From an uncultured Clostridia bacterium (GTDB taxonomy: Bacteria; Bacillota; Clostridia; TANB77; CAG-508), in the NCBI GenBank assembly GCA_944393385.1, contig CALYAA010000004.1:1-64000 (forward strand): DNA of 64,000 nucleotides, read 5' to 3'. How positions within the stretch are numbered: position 1 is the stretch's first letter; every line of letters starts with the position of its first letter. Shown piece by piece: positions 7,940 through 16,456 of this stretch. Below the pieces are notes generated by a model. That model was not told where the DNA came from, did not search any database, and saw only the letters and a list, made by a program, of their open reading frames with translations. The translations under genes were made by a program, and so were the position numbers.

Positions 7940-9082
7940 TTAATAATTGTATTTTTGTTTATTTTTATATTCTACCCAATCACATATAATTATTTTTAAA
8001 ACTGTTGCAACTGGAACTCCTAAGAACATTCCAAGAACTCCAAAATATGCTCCACCTAATGCAACTGCTCCTATTACAATTAATTGGCTTATATCTAAAG
8101 AGCTTCCTAATATTTTTGGATTTATAATGTTTGAATCAATTTGTTGTAATATTATAACAACAATTGCCATTATTATAGCTTGTGATAACCCTCCAGTTAT
8201 AATTGTTATTAATACACTTATAGCAACTGCAAATATTGCTCCAAAATATGGTATTACATTAAATAGCCCTATCATAAATCCTAAAAGAACAGAATATTTT
8301 ACTCCAATAATAGACATTGCTATTGTAACAAGTACGCCAACTACTACGGCATCAATTAATTGACCACTAATAAATTTAAAGAATACTTCATTAGTTTTAT
8401 TGAAATATTTGTTAATTGTACTACATATTTTTTCATTAAATAGTGCCATACATAACTTATTCAAAAAATTTACTATTTTTGTTCTTTGAAGTAAAATGTA
8501 TACTGAAACTACTATTGTTACAAACGCATCAAATACTCCACTTGCAACTCCAACAGCACCCTTTATATATTCTGTTATTTTTTCATAGTTTATATATTTT
8601 GTCAAATCAATTTCTTGTAGACTTTTACCTAAACCTTTTATTGTTTCTACGACTTTTTCGTTCTTTAGTATTGAATCTTCAGGTAAAGAGTTTAACTTAT
8701 CCATTGTAGAATTCCAATAAGTTTGAAAATTATTTACTAATTCTACTATACTATCTGTTACTATTGGTAAAATTACATTTACAAGTAAAATTATTAATAA
8801 TATTGCAATAGTAAATGTAAGTAGTACACTTATTCCTCTAGCTCTTTTCCTTATAAATTTTTTCTTAGATTTTACAAATTTTTTTTCAATTCTTGATTCT
8901 GGTATATATAGAAGATAAGCTAATAATGCTCCTGCTAAAAATGGTGATATTGCTTCAAAAAAATTTCCAATTGCAGTACCTATTGCCGTAAAATTATCAA
9001 AAAATTTATATACAAGTATTATTGCAACAGCAAGCATAAACCAGTACATCCATTTTGAAAAGTTTCTTTTTATTTCATTCAT
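7940..9082 (-). CDS. AI-2E family transporter (PerM/YtvI-like)
   Basis: A 380-residue membrane protein of the AI-2E/UPF0118 family. Two helices near the N-terminus (about 15-30 and 40-60) are followed by a helix at 85-110. A soluble insert at about 115-190 comes before the conserved C-terminal half with five helices. That half includes the family signature GLFNVIPYFGAIFA and PKILGSSLDISQLIVIGAVALGGAYFGVLGMFLGVP region. Members export diverse small molecules or sodium; the name reflects one case only. The ATG has AAAAGGAGTG upstream. It is probably a single-gene unit or cotranscribed with the xth gene 27 bp upstream. Confidence 0.88.
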   Translation of the reverse strand: MNEIKRNFSKWMYWFMLAVAIILVYKFFDNFTAIGTAIGNFFEAISPFLAGALLAYLLYIPESRIEKKFVKSKKKFIRKRARGISVLLTFTIAILLIILLVNVILPIVTDSIVELVNNFQTYWNSTMDKLNSLPEDSILKNEKVVETIKGLGKSLQEIDLTKYINYEKITEYIKGAVGVASGVFDAFVTIVVSVYILLQRTKIVNFLNKLCMALFNEKICSTINKYFNKTNEVFFKFISGQLIDAVVVGVLVTIAMSIIGVKYSVLLGFMIGLFNVIPYFGAIFAVAISVLITIITGGLSQAIIMAIVVIILQQIDSNIINPKILGSSLDISQLIVIGAVALGGAYFGVLGMFLGVPVATVLKIIICDWVEYKNKQKYNY

Positions 9083-9109
9083 ATAATCACTCCTTTTGCT
9101 AGTAATGTT

Positions 9110-9862
9110 TTATAGATTTATTTCTAAACCAATAGGACAATGATCACTTCCAAGAACTTCTGAATATATTGTTGCCTCTTTTATATTTTTTTTAATATCT
9201 TTTGATGTAATAAAATAGTCAATTCTCCAACCTATATTTTTTTCTCTAGCGTGTCCCATATATGACCACCAACTATATTCTTGCTTTTCTGGATACAAAT
9301 ATCTAAAACTATCTGTAAATCCTGCATTTAGAAGTTCTGTCATTTTTTCTCTTTCTTCATCTGTAAATCCTGCATTTCCTCTATTTGTTTTTGGATTTTT
9401 TAAATCTATTTCTTCATGTGCTACATTCAAGTCTCCACACATTATTACAGGTTTTGTTTTATTCAAATTTAGTAAATATTTTCTTATTTCATCTTCCCAA
9501 ATCATTCTATAATCTAGTCTTTCTAATTCTCTTTTTGCATTTGGTGTATAATTTGTTACTAAATAAAAGTTTTCAAATTCTAAAGTAATTATTCTTCCTT
9601 CTTTATCATGCTCTTCTTTCCCTATACCATATGTTACATTTAATGGTTTCTTTTTTGTAAATACTGCTGTTCCTGAATATCCTTTCTTTTCTGCACTATT
9701 CCAGTAACTTGTATATCCTTCTATTTCTAATTCAACTTGTCCTTGCTGACATTTGGTTTCTTGTAAACAAAAAATGTCGGCATTTGCCTCTTTAAAAAAA
9801 TCTAAAAAACCTTTTTTTAAACAAGCTCTTATTCCATTTACATTCCATGATATAAGTTTCAT
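9110..9862 (-). CDS. Exodeoxyribonuclease III (AP endonuclease)
   Basis: A 250-residue Mg-dependent AP endonuclease of the ExoIII/EEP family, acting in base excision repair. Family motifs are all present: SWNVNGIRA (5-13), LQETKCQ with the catalytic Glu (about 34-40), NYTPNAKRE with the Tyr, CGDLNVAHEEIDLKNPK with catalytic Asp and Asn (about 142-158), WSYMGHAREKNIGWRIDYF, and the terminal LGSDHCPIGL with the catalytic Asp-His. The length is normal. The start follows AAGGAAGGAAAG. Confidence 0.96.
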   Translation of the reverse strand: MKLISWNVNGIRACLKKGFLDFFKEANADIFCLQETKCQQGQVELEIEGYTSYWNSAEKKGYSGTAVFTKKKPLNVTYGIGKEEHDKEGRIITLEFENFYLVTNYTPNAKRELERLDYRMIWEDEIRKYLLNLNKTKPVIMCGDLNVAHEEIDLKNPKTNRGNAGFTDEEREKMTELLNAGFTDSFRYLYPEKQEYSWWSYMGHAREKNIGWRIDYFITSKDIKKNIKEATIYSEVLGSDHCPIGLEINL

Positions 9863-9988
9863 AATTTGCTTTCCTTCCTTAATCTATTGTAAATATTTTA
9901 TAACTACATATTTATTATAACACATTTTTCCTTAAATTGTAAAGTTTTAAGGAAACATTAAGAAAGATTAATCATTGCAAAATACTAC

Positions 9989-10023
9989 AAAAAAATAGTA
10001 AGAGACTTTTCTTACTATTTTTT
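9989..10023 (-). terminator. Terminator of rpsB-tsf
   Basis: AAAAAATAGTAAG pairs with CTTACTATTTTTT around a short loop, seven bases after the tsf stop. It is a textbook Rho-independent terminator. Confidence 0.8.
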
Positions 10024-10029
10024 CAATAT

Positions 10030-10905
10030 CTATTTAAGTTGTTTCATAACTTCTTCTGCAAAGTTTTCTTCTTTTTTCTCAATTCCTTCTCCTGTTTCAA
10101 ATCTTGCAAATTCTACAACTTTTGCATCTTTTAATATATTAGATACTTTTTGGCTTGGATCTTTAACAAATTCTTGGTCAACTAAGCAAATTTCTTCATA
10201 GAATTTATTAATTCTTCCCATAACTATTTTTTCTGCAATTGCTTCTGGTTTTCCTTCATTCATTGTTTGTGCTTTTAAAATTTCTTTTTCTTTTTCTAAT
10301 CTTTCAGCAGGAACTTGTTCTCTACTTACAAATTCAGGTCTTGCAGCAGCTATTTGCATACATACATCTTTAGCAAGTTCTTTGCTTCCTGATGTCATAT
10401 TTACTAATACTGCAATTTTTCCATCTCCATGGATGTATTTTTCAATTAATCCATCTGTTGTTTCAAATCTTGCAAATCTTCTGATTGAAATATTTTCTCC
10501 AATTGTTGCAATTTTTCCAATTAATGCTTCATTTACTGTTTTTCCTTCTTCAAATATTGCTGGTTCTTGAAGTAAATCTTCAACTGTTTTTGGATTATTT
10601 TTTACTACTTGTTTTGCTATATCCATTACAAATGTTCTAAATTCTTGATTTTTAGCTACGAAGTCTGTTTCAGAATTTACTTCTACTATAGCTCCAACTT
10701 TTCCATCTTCTGAAATATATGCTTCTACCATACCTTCAGCAGCTACTCTTCCAGATTTTTTAGCAGCTTTTGCTATTCCTCTTTCACGTAAAAGTTCTGA
10801 TGCTTTTTCTAAGTCTCCATCTGTTTCTGATAAAACTTTTTTGCAGTCCATCATTCCTGCACCTGTTCTTTCTCTTAGTTCTTTAACTAATGCAGCTGTA
10901 ACCAT
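10030..10905 (-). CDS. tsf: Elongation factor Ts
   Basis: A 291-residue nucleotide exchange factor for EF-Tu. The N-terminal UBA-like module reads [19 protein letters not shown] (about 8-26). The EF-Tu contact motif TDFVAKN is at about 80-86, followed by the core subdomains with [14 protein letters not shown] and the conserved VDQEFVKDP (about 240). The length is typical. The start has AAAGGAGGAATT upstream. It follows rpsB, the usual order, with a hairpin in the 119-bp gap that may lower tsf expression. Confidence 0.97.
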   Translation of the reverse strand: MVTAALVKELRERTGAGMMDCKKVLSETDGDLEKASELLRERGIAKAAKKSGRVAAEGMVEAYISEDGKVGAIVEVNSETDFVAKNQEFRTFVMDIAKQVVKNNPKTVEDLLQEPAIFEEGKTVNEALIGKIATIGENISIRRFARFETTDGLIEKYIHGDGKIAVLVNMTSGSKELAKDVCMQIAAARPEFVSREQVPAERLEKEKEILKAQTMNEGKPEAIAEKIVMGRINKFYEEICLVDQEFVKDPSQKVSNILKDAKVVEFARFETGEGIEKKEENFAEEVMKQLK

Positions 10906-11024
10906 TTAAAATTCCTCCTTTTATATTTTTGTTAATCTGTTTTTACAGATTATTTTTTATTAAAATAGAGTAGAGCAGTTAAAGCCCTACTCTTATTTAG
11001 TGGTAAATCCACATTTTTATAAAA

Positions 11025-11807
11025 TTATTCTTCAACTTTTTCTTCAGATTCTGCTACAACTTGTTCCATTGATGTTGGTTCTTCTGTTGGTTGTTGTTCT
11101 TCAGATTCTGCTGTTTCAAAGCTTTCTCCTTGTTTTCCTTCGATTATTGCGTTTGCCATAACATCTGCTATTAAACTTACAGATCTTATTGCATCATCAT
11201 TTCCTGGAATTGGATAATCTAATTCTTGTGGGTTGCAGTTTGTATCTACAATTCCTACAACTGGAATGTTTAATTTTTTAGCTTCTAATATTGCTATTCT
11301 TTCTTTTTTAGGATCTACTAAGAATATAACTCCTGGTAGTTTGTCCATTTCTTTGATTCCACCAAGATTTTTTTCTAGTTTTTCCATTTCTTTCTTTAAT
11401 AAGATTACTTCTTTTTTTGGTAATACATCAAATGTACCATCTTGTTCCATTTTTTCAAGATCTTTTAATCTTTGAATTCTTTTTTGGATTGTGTCAAAGT
11501 TTGTTAGCATTCCTCCTAACCATCTTTGATTTACATAGTACATTCCACTCTTTTCTGCTGCTTCTTTCATGCAATCTTGAGCTTGTTTTTTTGTTCCAAC
11601 AAATAGAACTGTTTTTCCTTCTTCTACTTGTTCTTTGATGAATTCATATGCTTCATCAATTTTCTTTGAAGCTTTTTGTAAGTCGATGATATGGATTCCA
11701 TTTCTAGCTTGGAATATATATTCAGCCATTCTTGGGTCCCATCTTCTTGTTTGATGTCCAAAATGAACACCAGCTTCTAGTAATTGTTTCATTGCAACTA
11801 CTGACAT
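11025..11807 (-). CDS. rpsB: Ribosomal protein uS2
   Basis: A 260-residue small-subunit protein. Characteristic stretches are [22 protein letters not shown] (7-28), [38 protein letters not shown] and [25 protein letters not shown]. After residue 225 there is an extra acidic Glu-rich tail of about 35 residues ([16 protein letters not shown]) not needed for the fold and variable in the family. The start has GGGAGGAATTT. It is the first gene of rpsB-tsf, with a structured leader and its own promoter. Confidence 0.97.
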   Translation of the reverse strand: MSVVAMKQLLEAGVHFGHQTRRWDPRMAEYIFQARNGIHIIDLQKASKKIDEAYEFIKEQVEEGKTVLFVGTKKQAQDCMKEAAEKSGMYYVNQRWLGGMLTNFDTIQKRIQRLKDLEKMEQDGTFDVLPKKEVILLKKEMEKLEKNLGGIKEMDKLPGVIFLVDPKKERIAILEAKKLNIPVVGIVDTNCNPQELDYPIPGNDDAIRSVSLIADVMANAIIEGKQGESFETAESEEQQPTEEPTSMEQVVAESEEKVEE

Positions 11808-11838
11808 TTTAAATTCCTCCCTTTTTTGTTTTTTCTTC

Positions 11839-11904
11839 CATAAAGTCTCATCATTTACTCGGACCTTATTTTCAAAGGCACTCCCCCATAAACTACTCTT
11901 TATG
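11839..11904 (-). promoter_or_regulatory. Structured rpsB mRNA leader
   Basis: The leader of the rpsB transcript can close with an outer stem CATAAAG/CTTTATG (arms at 11898-11904 and 11839-11845). Within it is a hairpin GCCTT-TGAAAAT-AAGGT. The sequence is markedly richer in G and C than the surroundings. Ribosomal protein leaders often bind the encoded protein, so autogenous control by uS2 is a reasonable but untested reading. Confidence 0.5.
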
Positions 11905-11921
11905 TGTTTTTTACGTACAAT

Positions 11922-11949
11922 ATTATATCACTTTTTTTTGATAAGTCAA
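11922..11949 (-). promoter_or_regulatory. rpsB promoter
   Basis: On the minus strand -35 TTGACT (11944-11949), a 16-bp spacer and a perfect -10 TATAAT (11922-11927) lie just upstream of the structured leader. Confidence 0.7.
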
Positions 11950-12277
11950 TACTTTCAAGGAGAAAATTATTATTAGTAATTAATTATTGTTAATTTAAAA
12001 TAATGAACAAAATAATTAAATTTAGTTATAAATTTATAATACCAAAAAAAATCATTATATTATATAGTATACTTTATTTTTTTATTATATTCATTTTTAT
12101 TTTATTGTTTTATATTTATTAACTTATTTATTTTACATTTATTTATTATTTCTTTTTATTTCTATATAAGACTTAAAGAGAATATTATAATACAGCAAGG
12201 GAAAAATTTTTATCAAAACATAATTCAACATCCCATAATTTTTTTGACTTGATTTATTTTTTAAACTCTTTACCTGC

Positions 12278-12337
12278 CTAACATTTCATCTTCCTTTTTA
12301 AAATCAAAAAGAATATGTTGTTTACATCTTTTTCCAT
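12278..12337 (-). other. 19-codon frame in core of unit 1
   Basis: A minus-strand frame starting MEKDVNNIFFL ends at TAG after 19 codons, with no indel relative to units 2 and 3. There is no Shine-Dalgarno site. Its codon before the stop differs from the other copies (Cys rather than Tyr). It may be a remnant of a gene rather than a translated peptide. Confidence 0.3.
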
Positions 12338-13045
12338 ATGTGAAGTGTTTTTTATTATATTACTTTTTAATATTAAATTTTTTTACTTTAGTTTGTATAT
12401 ACTAATAATTTATGTTCTTTTTTATTTTTAATTATTTATTTCACAATATTAATTTCTTATTTTAAAATTTCATTAAAAATTATTAATTTAATATAAATAA
12501 TTTTAAATATTATCTAAATTATTATTTTTTATTAAAGTATTTTTTATAAATTTAATTTTTATTTTTGTTTTTTTATAATATATATTTTTTGTTTTTATTA
12601 TTTTTCATTTTATTATTTATTCTTTATATTTAATTTTTTATTAATTATTTTTAAATTAATTATAATATGTTTTTTATTTAGGTTTTTTTATTTTTATTTT
12701 ATATTATTTGTTTTTTGTTTTTATTTTTAATAATTTAATATTTTTTTATTAAATATTAAATTTATTATTTTTTATTTTATATTTTTCTATTTAATTATTT
12801 ATTTTTAATTATTATTAAAATAATTTTAATTAACATCTTTATATTAATTAAAAATTAGAATGTGTTAATTTTATAAAAAATATAAAATTAATATTAAATA
12901 TTAACATTTTTTATTATTTAATTTTATTTATAAAACAAACTCGAAGATGATATTGTATTCCAGCAAGAAAACATTTTTCTGTCTAATCGCATTTTAATTC
13001 TTTATTACTTTTTTCTATGTTTCACTTTTTAAACCTTTTACCTGC

Positions 13046-13105
13046 CTAGTATTTCGTCATTCCCTTTAAAGTCAAAAAGAATATGTTGTTTACATCTTTT
13101 TCCAT
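13046..13105 (-). other. 19-codon frame in core of unit 2
   Basis: The same minus-strand frame as in unit 1, beginning MEKDVNNIFFL and ending KGMTKY before TAG. The frame stays open upstream of this ATG for over 20 codons. Compared with unit 3, changes such as ACC/ACT and AAG/AAA are silent in it, which hints at past coding. Confidence 0.3.
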
Positions 13106-13829
13106 ATGTGGTACATTTTTTATTATATTACTTTTTAATATTAAATTTTTTCTTTGGTTTGTATATAATAATAATTTATTTACTTTTGTTATTTTTTTAA
13201 TTTTTAATAATTTATTTCACAATATTAATTTATTATTTTAAAGTTTCATTAAAAATTATTAATTTAATATAAATAATTTTTAATATTATCTTAATTATTA
13301 TTTTTTTATTAAAGTATTTTTTATAAATTTAATTTTTATTTTTGTTTTTTTATAATATATATTTTTTATTTTTATTATTTTTCATTTTATTATTTATATT
13401 TAATTTTTTATTAATTATTTTTAAATTAATTATAATATGTTTTTTATTTAAGTTTTTTTATTTTTATTTTTAATAATTTAATATTTTTTATTTAATATTT
13501 AATTTATTATTTATTTTACATTTATAATTTTTTATTTTATATTTATTAATTTTTTATTTTATATTTTTATGTTTAATTATTTATTTTCATTTGTTAATTA
13601 AAATAATTTTAATTAATATCTTTACATTAATTTAGTATAAGAATGTTTTAATTTTATAAAAAATATAAAATCAATATTAAATATTAACATTTATTTATTA
13701 TTTAAGTTTTTTTATAAAACAAACTCGAAAATAACCTTGTATTCCAGCAAGAAAACATTTTTCTGTCTAATCGCATTTTAATTCTTTATTACTTTTTTCT
13801 ATGTTTCACTTTTTAAACCTTTTACCTGC

Positions 13830-13889
13830 CTAGTATTTCGTCATTTCTTTTAAAGTCAAAAACAATGTATCGTTTACATCTTTTTCCAT
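13830..13889 (-). other. 19-codon frame in core of unit 3
   Basis: The same minus-strand frame: MEKDVNDTLFL to KEMTKY, then TAG. As in unit 2 the frame is open upstream. Past the TAG the reading continues AGKRFKK, a TGA, then about 13 codons to another TAG. That is the pattern of a decayed gene. Confidence 0.3.
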
Positions 13890-14318
13890 ATGTGGTACAT
13901 TTTTAATTGTATTACTTTTAAATATTAAATTTTTTCTTTAGTTTGTATATAATAATAATTTATTTACTTTTATTATTTTTTTAATTTTTAATTATTTATT
14001 TTATAATATTAATTTATTTTTTTAGTTTCAATAATTATTATTTATTTAATATACTAATTTTAAATTTAACATTAGTTATTATTTTTTATTAAAATATTTT
14101 TTAAATTTTAATTTTTATTTTTGCTTTTTATATTATATATTTTATATTATTATTTTTTGTGATTTAATTTTTCTATTTTTTTATTTAATTTGTTTTTATT
14201 AATTAAATTGTTTATTTAAATAATTTTTATTTTATTTTTTTAAATTTATAATTTTATTTAATTTATTATATTTTAATTTATTTAAATTATACTTTTTAAT
14301 TCTTATTTTTTACATTAT

Positions 14319-14356
14319 AAAAACCCTCCATGTTTTAGATAACATTTTGGGTTTTA
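14319..14356 (-). terminator. Terminator of the LD-carboxypeptidase gene
   Basis: AAAACCC and GGGTTTT bracket an inner ATGTT/AACAT stem, and a U-rich run follows on the minus transcript. It lies just past the stop at 14383. Confidence 0.65.
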
Positions 14357-14382
14357 TTTTTTGTTAACTTCAAAATACTTTT

Positions 14383-15303
14383 TTACTCTACACATTTTTC
14401 TAATAATTTTATTTTTATTTTTTCACTTGTATTTATTTTTGCATTTATTCCTATCGGAATTACTGTTTTATTTTCTATATGTCCAAAATTTTCAGATTTT
14501 ATTATTGGTCCTTTGAATTCATCACCTATAATGTCAGTCAATATTTTTTCTAATGTTATTCCACTTTCATGTGTATAATTTCCAAGCCAAATTCCTTTTA
14601 TTTTTTTAAATACTTCATTTTGTTTCATATAATATAGATAATTACTTACTAAAGTTGGTCCTGTTTCGAATCCTAATTCTTCTAGAAATAGTATCTTATC
14701 TGTAAAGTCTATATTATACTTTCCTGCTACCATTGCTCTTATTAAGCTTAAATTTCCACCTATTAGTTTTCCTTCTACCGTTCCTTCTTTTATTATTTTA
14801 TATCCTTCTAAAGTATTTCCAAATTCTAAACTACCATTTACAAATCTGTTTAAAGCTTCATTTAAGCTGTATTCTGTTTCATCTGTTGCTATTGTTTTAA
14901 AGTTTGTACCACTAAATGTTACTAGTCCTGTTTTTTCAGTAATTATATTTGTTATTGATGTTATATCACTATAACCACATATTATTTTAGGATTTTGTTT
15001 TATTAATTCAAAATCTAAATATTCAAATGTTGAATTGCTATTTTCTCCACCTTTTGCACACCATATCATTTTTACTTCTTTATCTGCAAACATTTCATTT
15101 ATGTCTTCTGCTTTTTCTTTTGCTGTTGCACTGTATTCATTTGTATTTGAAAATAAATTTTTTGAAAATTTTACTCTAAAACCTAGATTTTCTATTATAT
15201 TTTTTGCTTTATTAATTTCTTCAATATTTTCTCCTATTATTGGGTTTGATGGTGCTACGACTCCTATTGTATCACCTTTTTTTAATTTTTTTGGAATTAT
15301 CAT
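14383..15303 (-). CDS. S66 family LD-carboxypeptidase / MccF-like peptidase
   Basis: A 306-residue serine peptidase of family S66. Related enzymes trim the terminal D-Ala from peptidoglycan tetrapeptides or hydrolyse microcin C. Visible motifs are the N-terminal LKKGDTIGVVAPSNP, the nucleophile in ICGYSDITSI (Ser about 112), the catalytic Glu region LFLEELGFETGP and the catalytic His in NFGHIENKTVIPIG near the end. The length is typical. The start follows GAAAGGGGATG. It is monocistronic with its own terminator. Whether it recycles cell wall or gives immunity cannot be told from sequence. Confidence 0.88.
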   Translation of the reverse strand: MIIPKKLKKGDTIGVVAPSNPIIGENIEEINKAKNIIENLGFRVKFSKNLFSNTNEYSATAKEKAEDINEMFADKEVKMIWCAKGGENSNSTFEYLDFELIKQNPKIICGYSDITSITNIITEKTGLVTFSGTNFKTIATDETEYSLNEALNRFVNGSLEFGNTLEGYKIIKEGTVEGKLIGGNLSLIRAMVAGKYNIDFTDKILFLEELGFETGPTLVSNYLYYMKQNEVFKKIKGIWLGNYTHESGITLEKILTDIIGDEFKGPIIKSENFGHIENKTVIPIGINAKINTSEKIKIKLLEKCVE

Positions 15304-15511
15304 AATACATCCCCTTTCTATTTTTTATATTGTATCATAATGTACTATTTTACGTCAATTATAATAAATAATTTCAAACAGCTACTTTAATATACTAAGT
15401 ATATTTATTATAAAATTAAAATTGAAGTAAATATATATATATATCAAAAGTAAAAAAAGTCAAAAAAAGTTAATTGATTTTATAAAAACTAATATGGTAT
15501 TCTTAAAAAAG

Positions 15512-15545
15512 ATAGGTGAAATTCACCTGTTTATATAGGGGATTT
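15512..15545. repeat. Upstream repeat cluster of the secreted-protein cassette
   Basis: It holds an AGGTGA-AAT-TCACCT hairpin and, at 15535-15545, ATAGGGGATTT. The reverse complement of the latter recurs at 16114-16124, and ATAGGTGA recurs at 16123-16130. The two ends therefore bracket the gene in inverted orientation, with a 6-base insertion in this copy. Confidence 0.55.
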
Positions 15546-15571
15546 TGACTAACAATTGGAGGTTCGACAAG

Positions 15572-16072
15572 ATGAGAAAAAATTTCTTTAAACAAATTGG
15601 TACGGGTTTTATCTGTGCCATTATGTTGATGGTATTGTCAATTTCTGCATTTGCTACAAATGCAATGCAGGAAAACTATGATGTAACAACAGATAAGGGA
15701 ACTGTGTTGGCAGAATATACCTTTAATGTTGATACAAATGGTTCTGCAAGTACACTGGGAGATTATTATGATAACGACCCTGTGATAACAGATGTTCCTT
15801 CTTTCAAGACAGGATATCTTTATCCTAATCTAAGCAAATATTTTGGATTGACAAAAGCATTTCATGTTTCTACATCTTCTGATCAATCTAGTGGCGGAAT
15901 TTTCCTGTATTTATACAATCCAGATGGAGATTTAGTTTCTGATGATTGGAGCATGGGAGTAAATGATTATGCTTATTGGACTTTGTTCTTACCTTCTTCT
16001 GGAACTTATACTTTGAAGATTGTAAACATGTCCGATGAAACTGTCAATGTAGCTGCTTTTTGGGAAGGATAA
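15572..16072 (+). CDS. Secreted protein of unknown function, foreign composition
   Basis: A 166-residue protein. The ATG follows GGAGG by about nine bases. A signal peptide is clear: basic MRKNFFKQ, hydrophobic GFICAIMLMVLSISAFA, with cleavage likely near residue 29. The mature part is rich in Ser, Thr, Tyr and Asp, with alternating hydrophobic strands (GGIFLYLYNPDGDLV, YWTLFLPSSGTYTLKIVN). This suggests a beta-sandwich like those in surface or prepeptidase C-terminal domains, though I do not recognise a family. Codon use is richer in G and C than all neighbours, and the gene runs against the local strand bias. Short inverted repeats flank it. Recent transfer is likely. Confidence 0.7.
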   Translation: MRKNFFKQIGTGFICAIMLMVLSISAFATNAMQENYDVTTDKGTVLAEYTFNVDTNGSASTLGDYYDNDPVITDVPSFKTGYLYPNLSKYFGLTKAFHVSTSSDQSSGGIFLYLYNPDGDLVSDDWSMGVNDYAYWTLFLPSSGTYTLKIVNMSDETVNVAAFWEG

Positions 16073-16113
16073 TGTAAAAACATTTAATACAAAAAAGTAA
16101 GTTACCATTAAAC

Positions 16114-16130
16114 AAATCCCCTATAGGTGA
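16114..16130. repeat. Downstream repeat of the secreted-protein cassette
   Basis: AAATCCCCTATAGGTGA is the inverted partner of the repeat cluster at 15512-15545. It directly precedes the terminator. Confidence 0.55.
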
Positions 16131-16157
16131 GAACATAGTAATTATGTTCTCATTTTT
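16129..16157 (+). terminator. Terminator of the secreted-protein gene
   Basis: GAGAACATA and TATGTTCTC form a perfect 9-bp stem followed by ATTTTT on the plus strand. Confidence 0.8.
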
Positions 16158-16456
16158 AATTGAAAATTAAAAATATGTATGATAATATAATTATAAAAAA
16201 AAGAAAATAATAATTGTCTTCTTTAGCATTTTCTCTGTTTATAATATTTCGAGGTCACATAATTGTTCATATGCCAATTTTATTTAGGTAAAATTGTGTG
16301 CATATATTAAGGCAAATAGCTTATATTTAATAGGAAAATCTAATTTTCTTTTGAAAATAAAATTATTATTTCACTTTGAATTGTGAAATTAAAAATTTTC
16401 ATATTATTTTCTACTAAAATAAATAGATTAAACCATTGAAAAGGAATGTGATTAAA
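16158..16456. other. Intergenic region before the plus-strand permease
   Basis: About 300 bases without a gene. The only structure seen is an ATTTCAC/GTGAAAT inverted repeat near 16370-16390 in the presumed leader, and an AAGGA ribosome-binding site at 16441-16445. Confidence 0.4.

Larger units (their letters stand above)
11950..14318. repeat. Gene-free AT-rich tandem array, three units of about 770-785 bp
   Basis: No conventional gene is visible over about 2.4 kb. Three long direct repeats are present. The marker CCTGCCT occurs at 12273, 13041 and 13825, giving periods of 768 and 784 bp. Each unit has a less AT-rich core (about 12181-12415, 12935-13190 and 13715-13960) and a nearly pure A/T linker. 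Cores 2 and 3 are almost identical, while units 1 and 2 are most alike in the linker (about 12420-12700 against 13200-13470). The third linker is diverged. Base composition is far more extreme than in neighbouring gaps. Confidence 0.85.

Noticed and set aside
12180-13960. Insertion sequences in the AT-rich array
   Set aside because: No transposase frame, terminal inverted repeats or target duplications could be seen.
11950-14318. CRISPR array in the repetitive region
   Set aside because: Units are about 770 bp long with no short regular repeats or unique spacers, and no cas genes are present.
11950-14318. Chromosomal replication origin
   Set aside because: AT-richness and repeats are suggestive, but there is no dnaA, dnaN or cluster of TTATCCACA-like boxes, and gene strand bias does not switch here.
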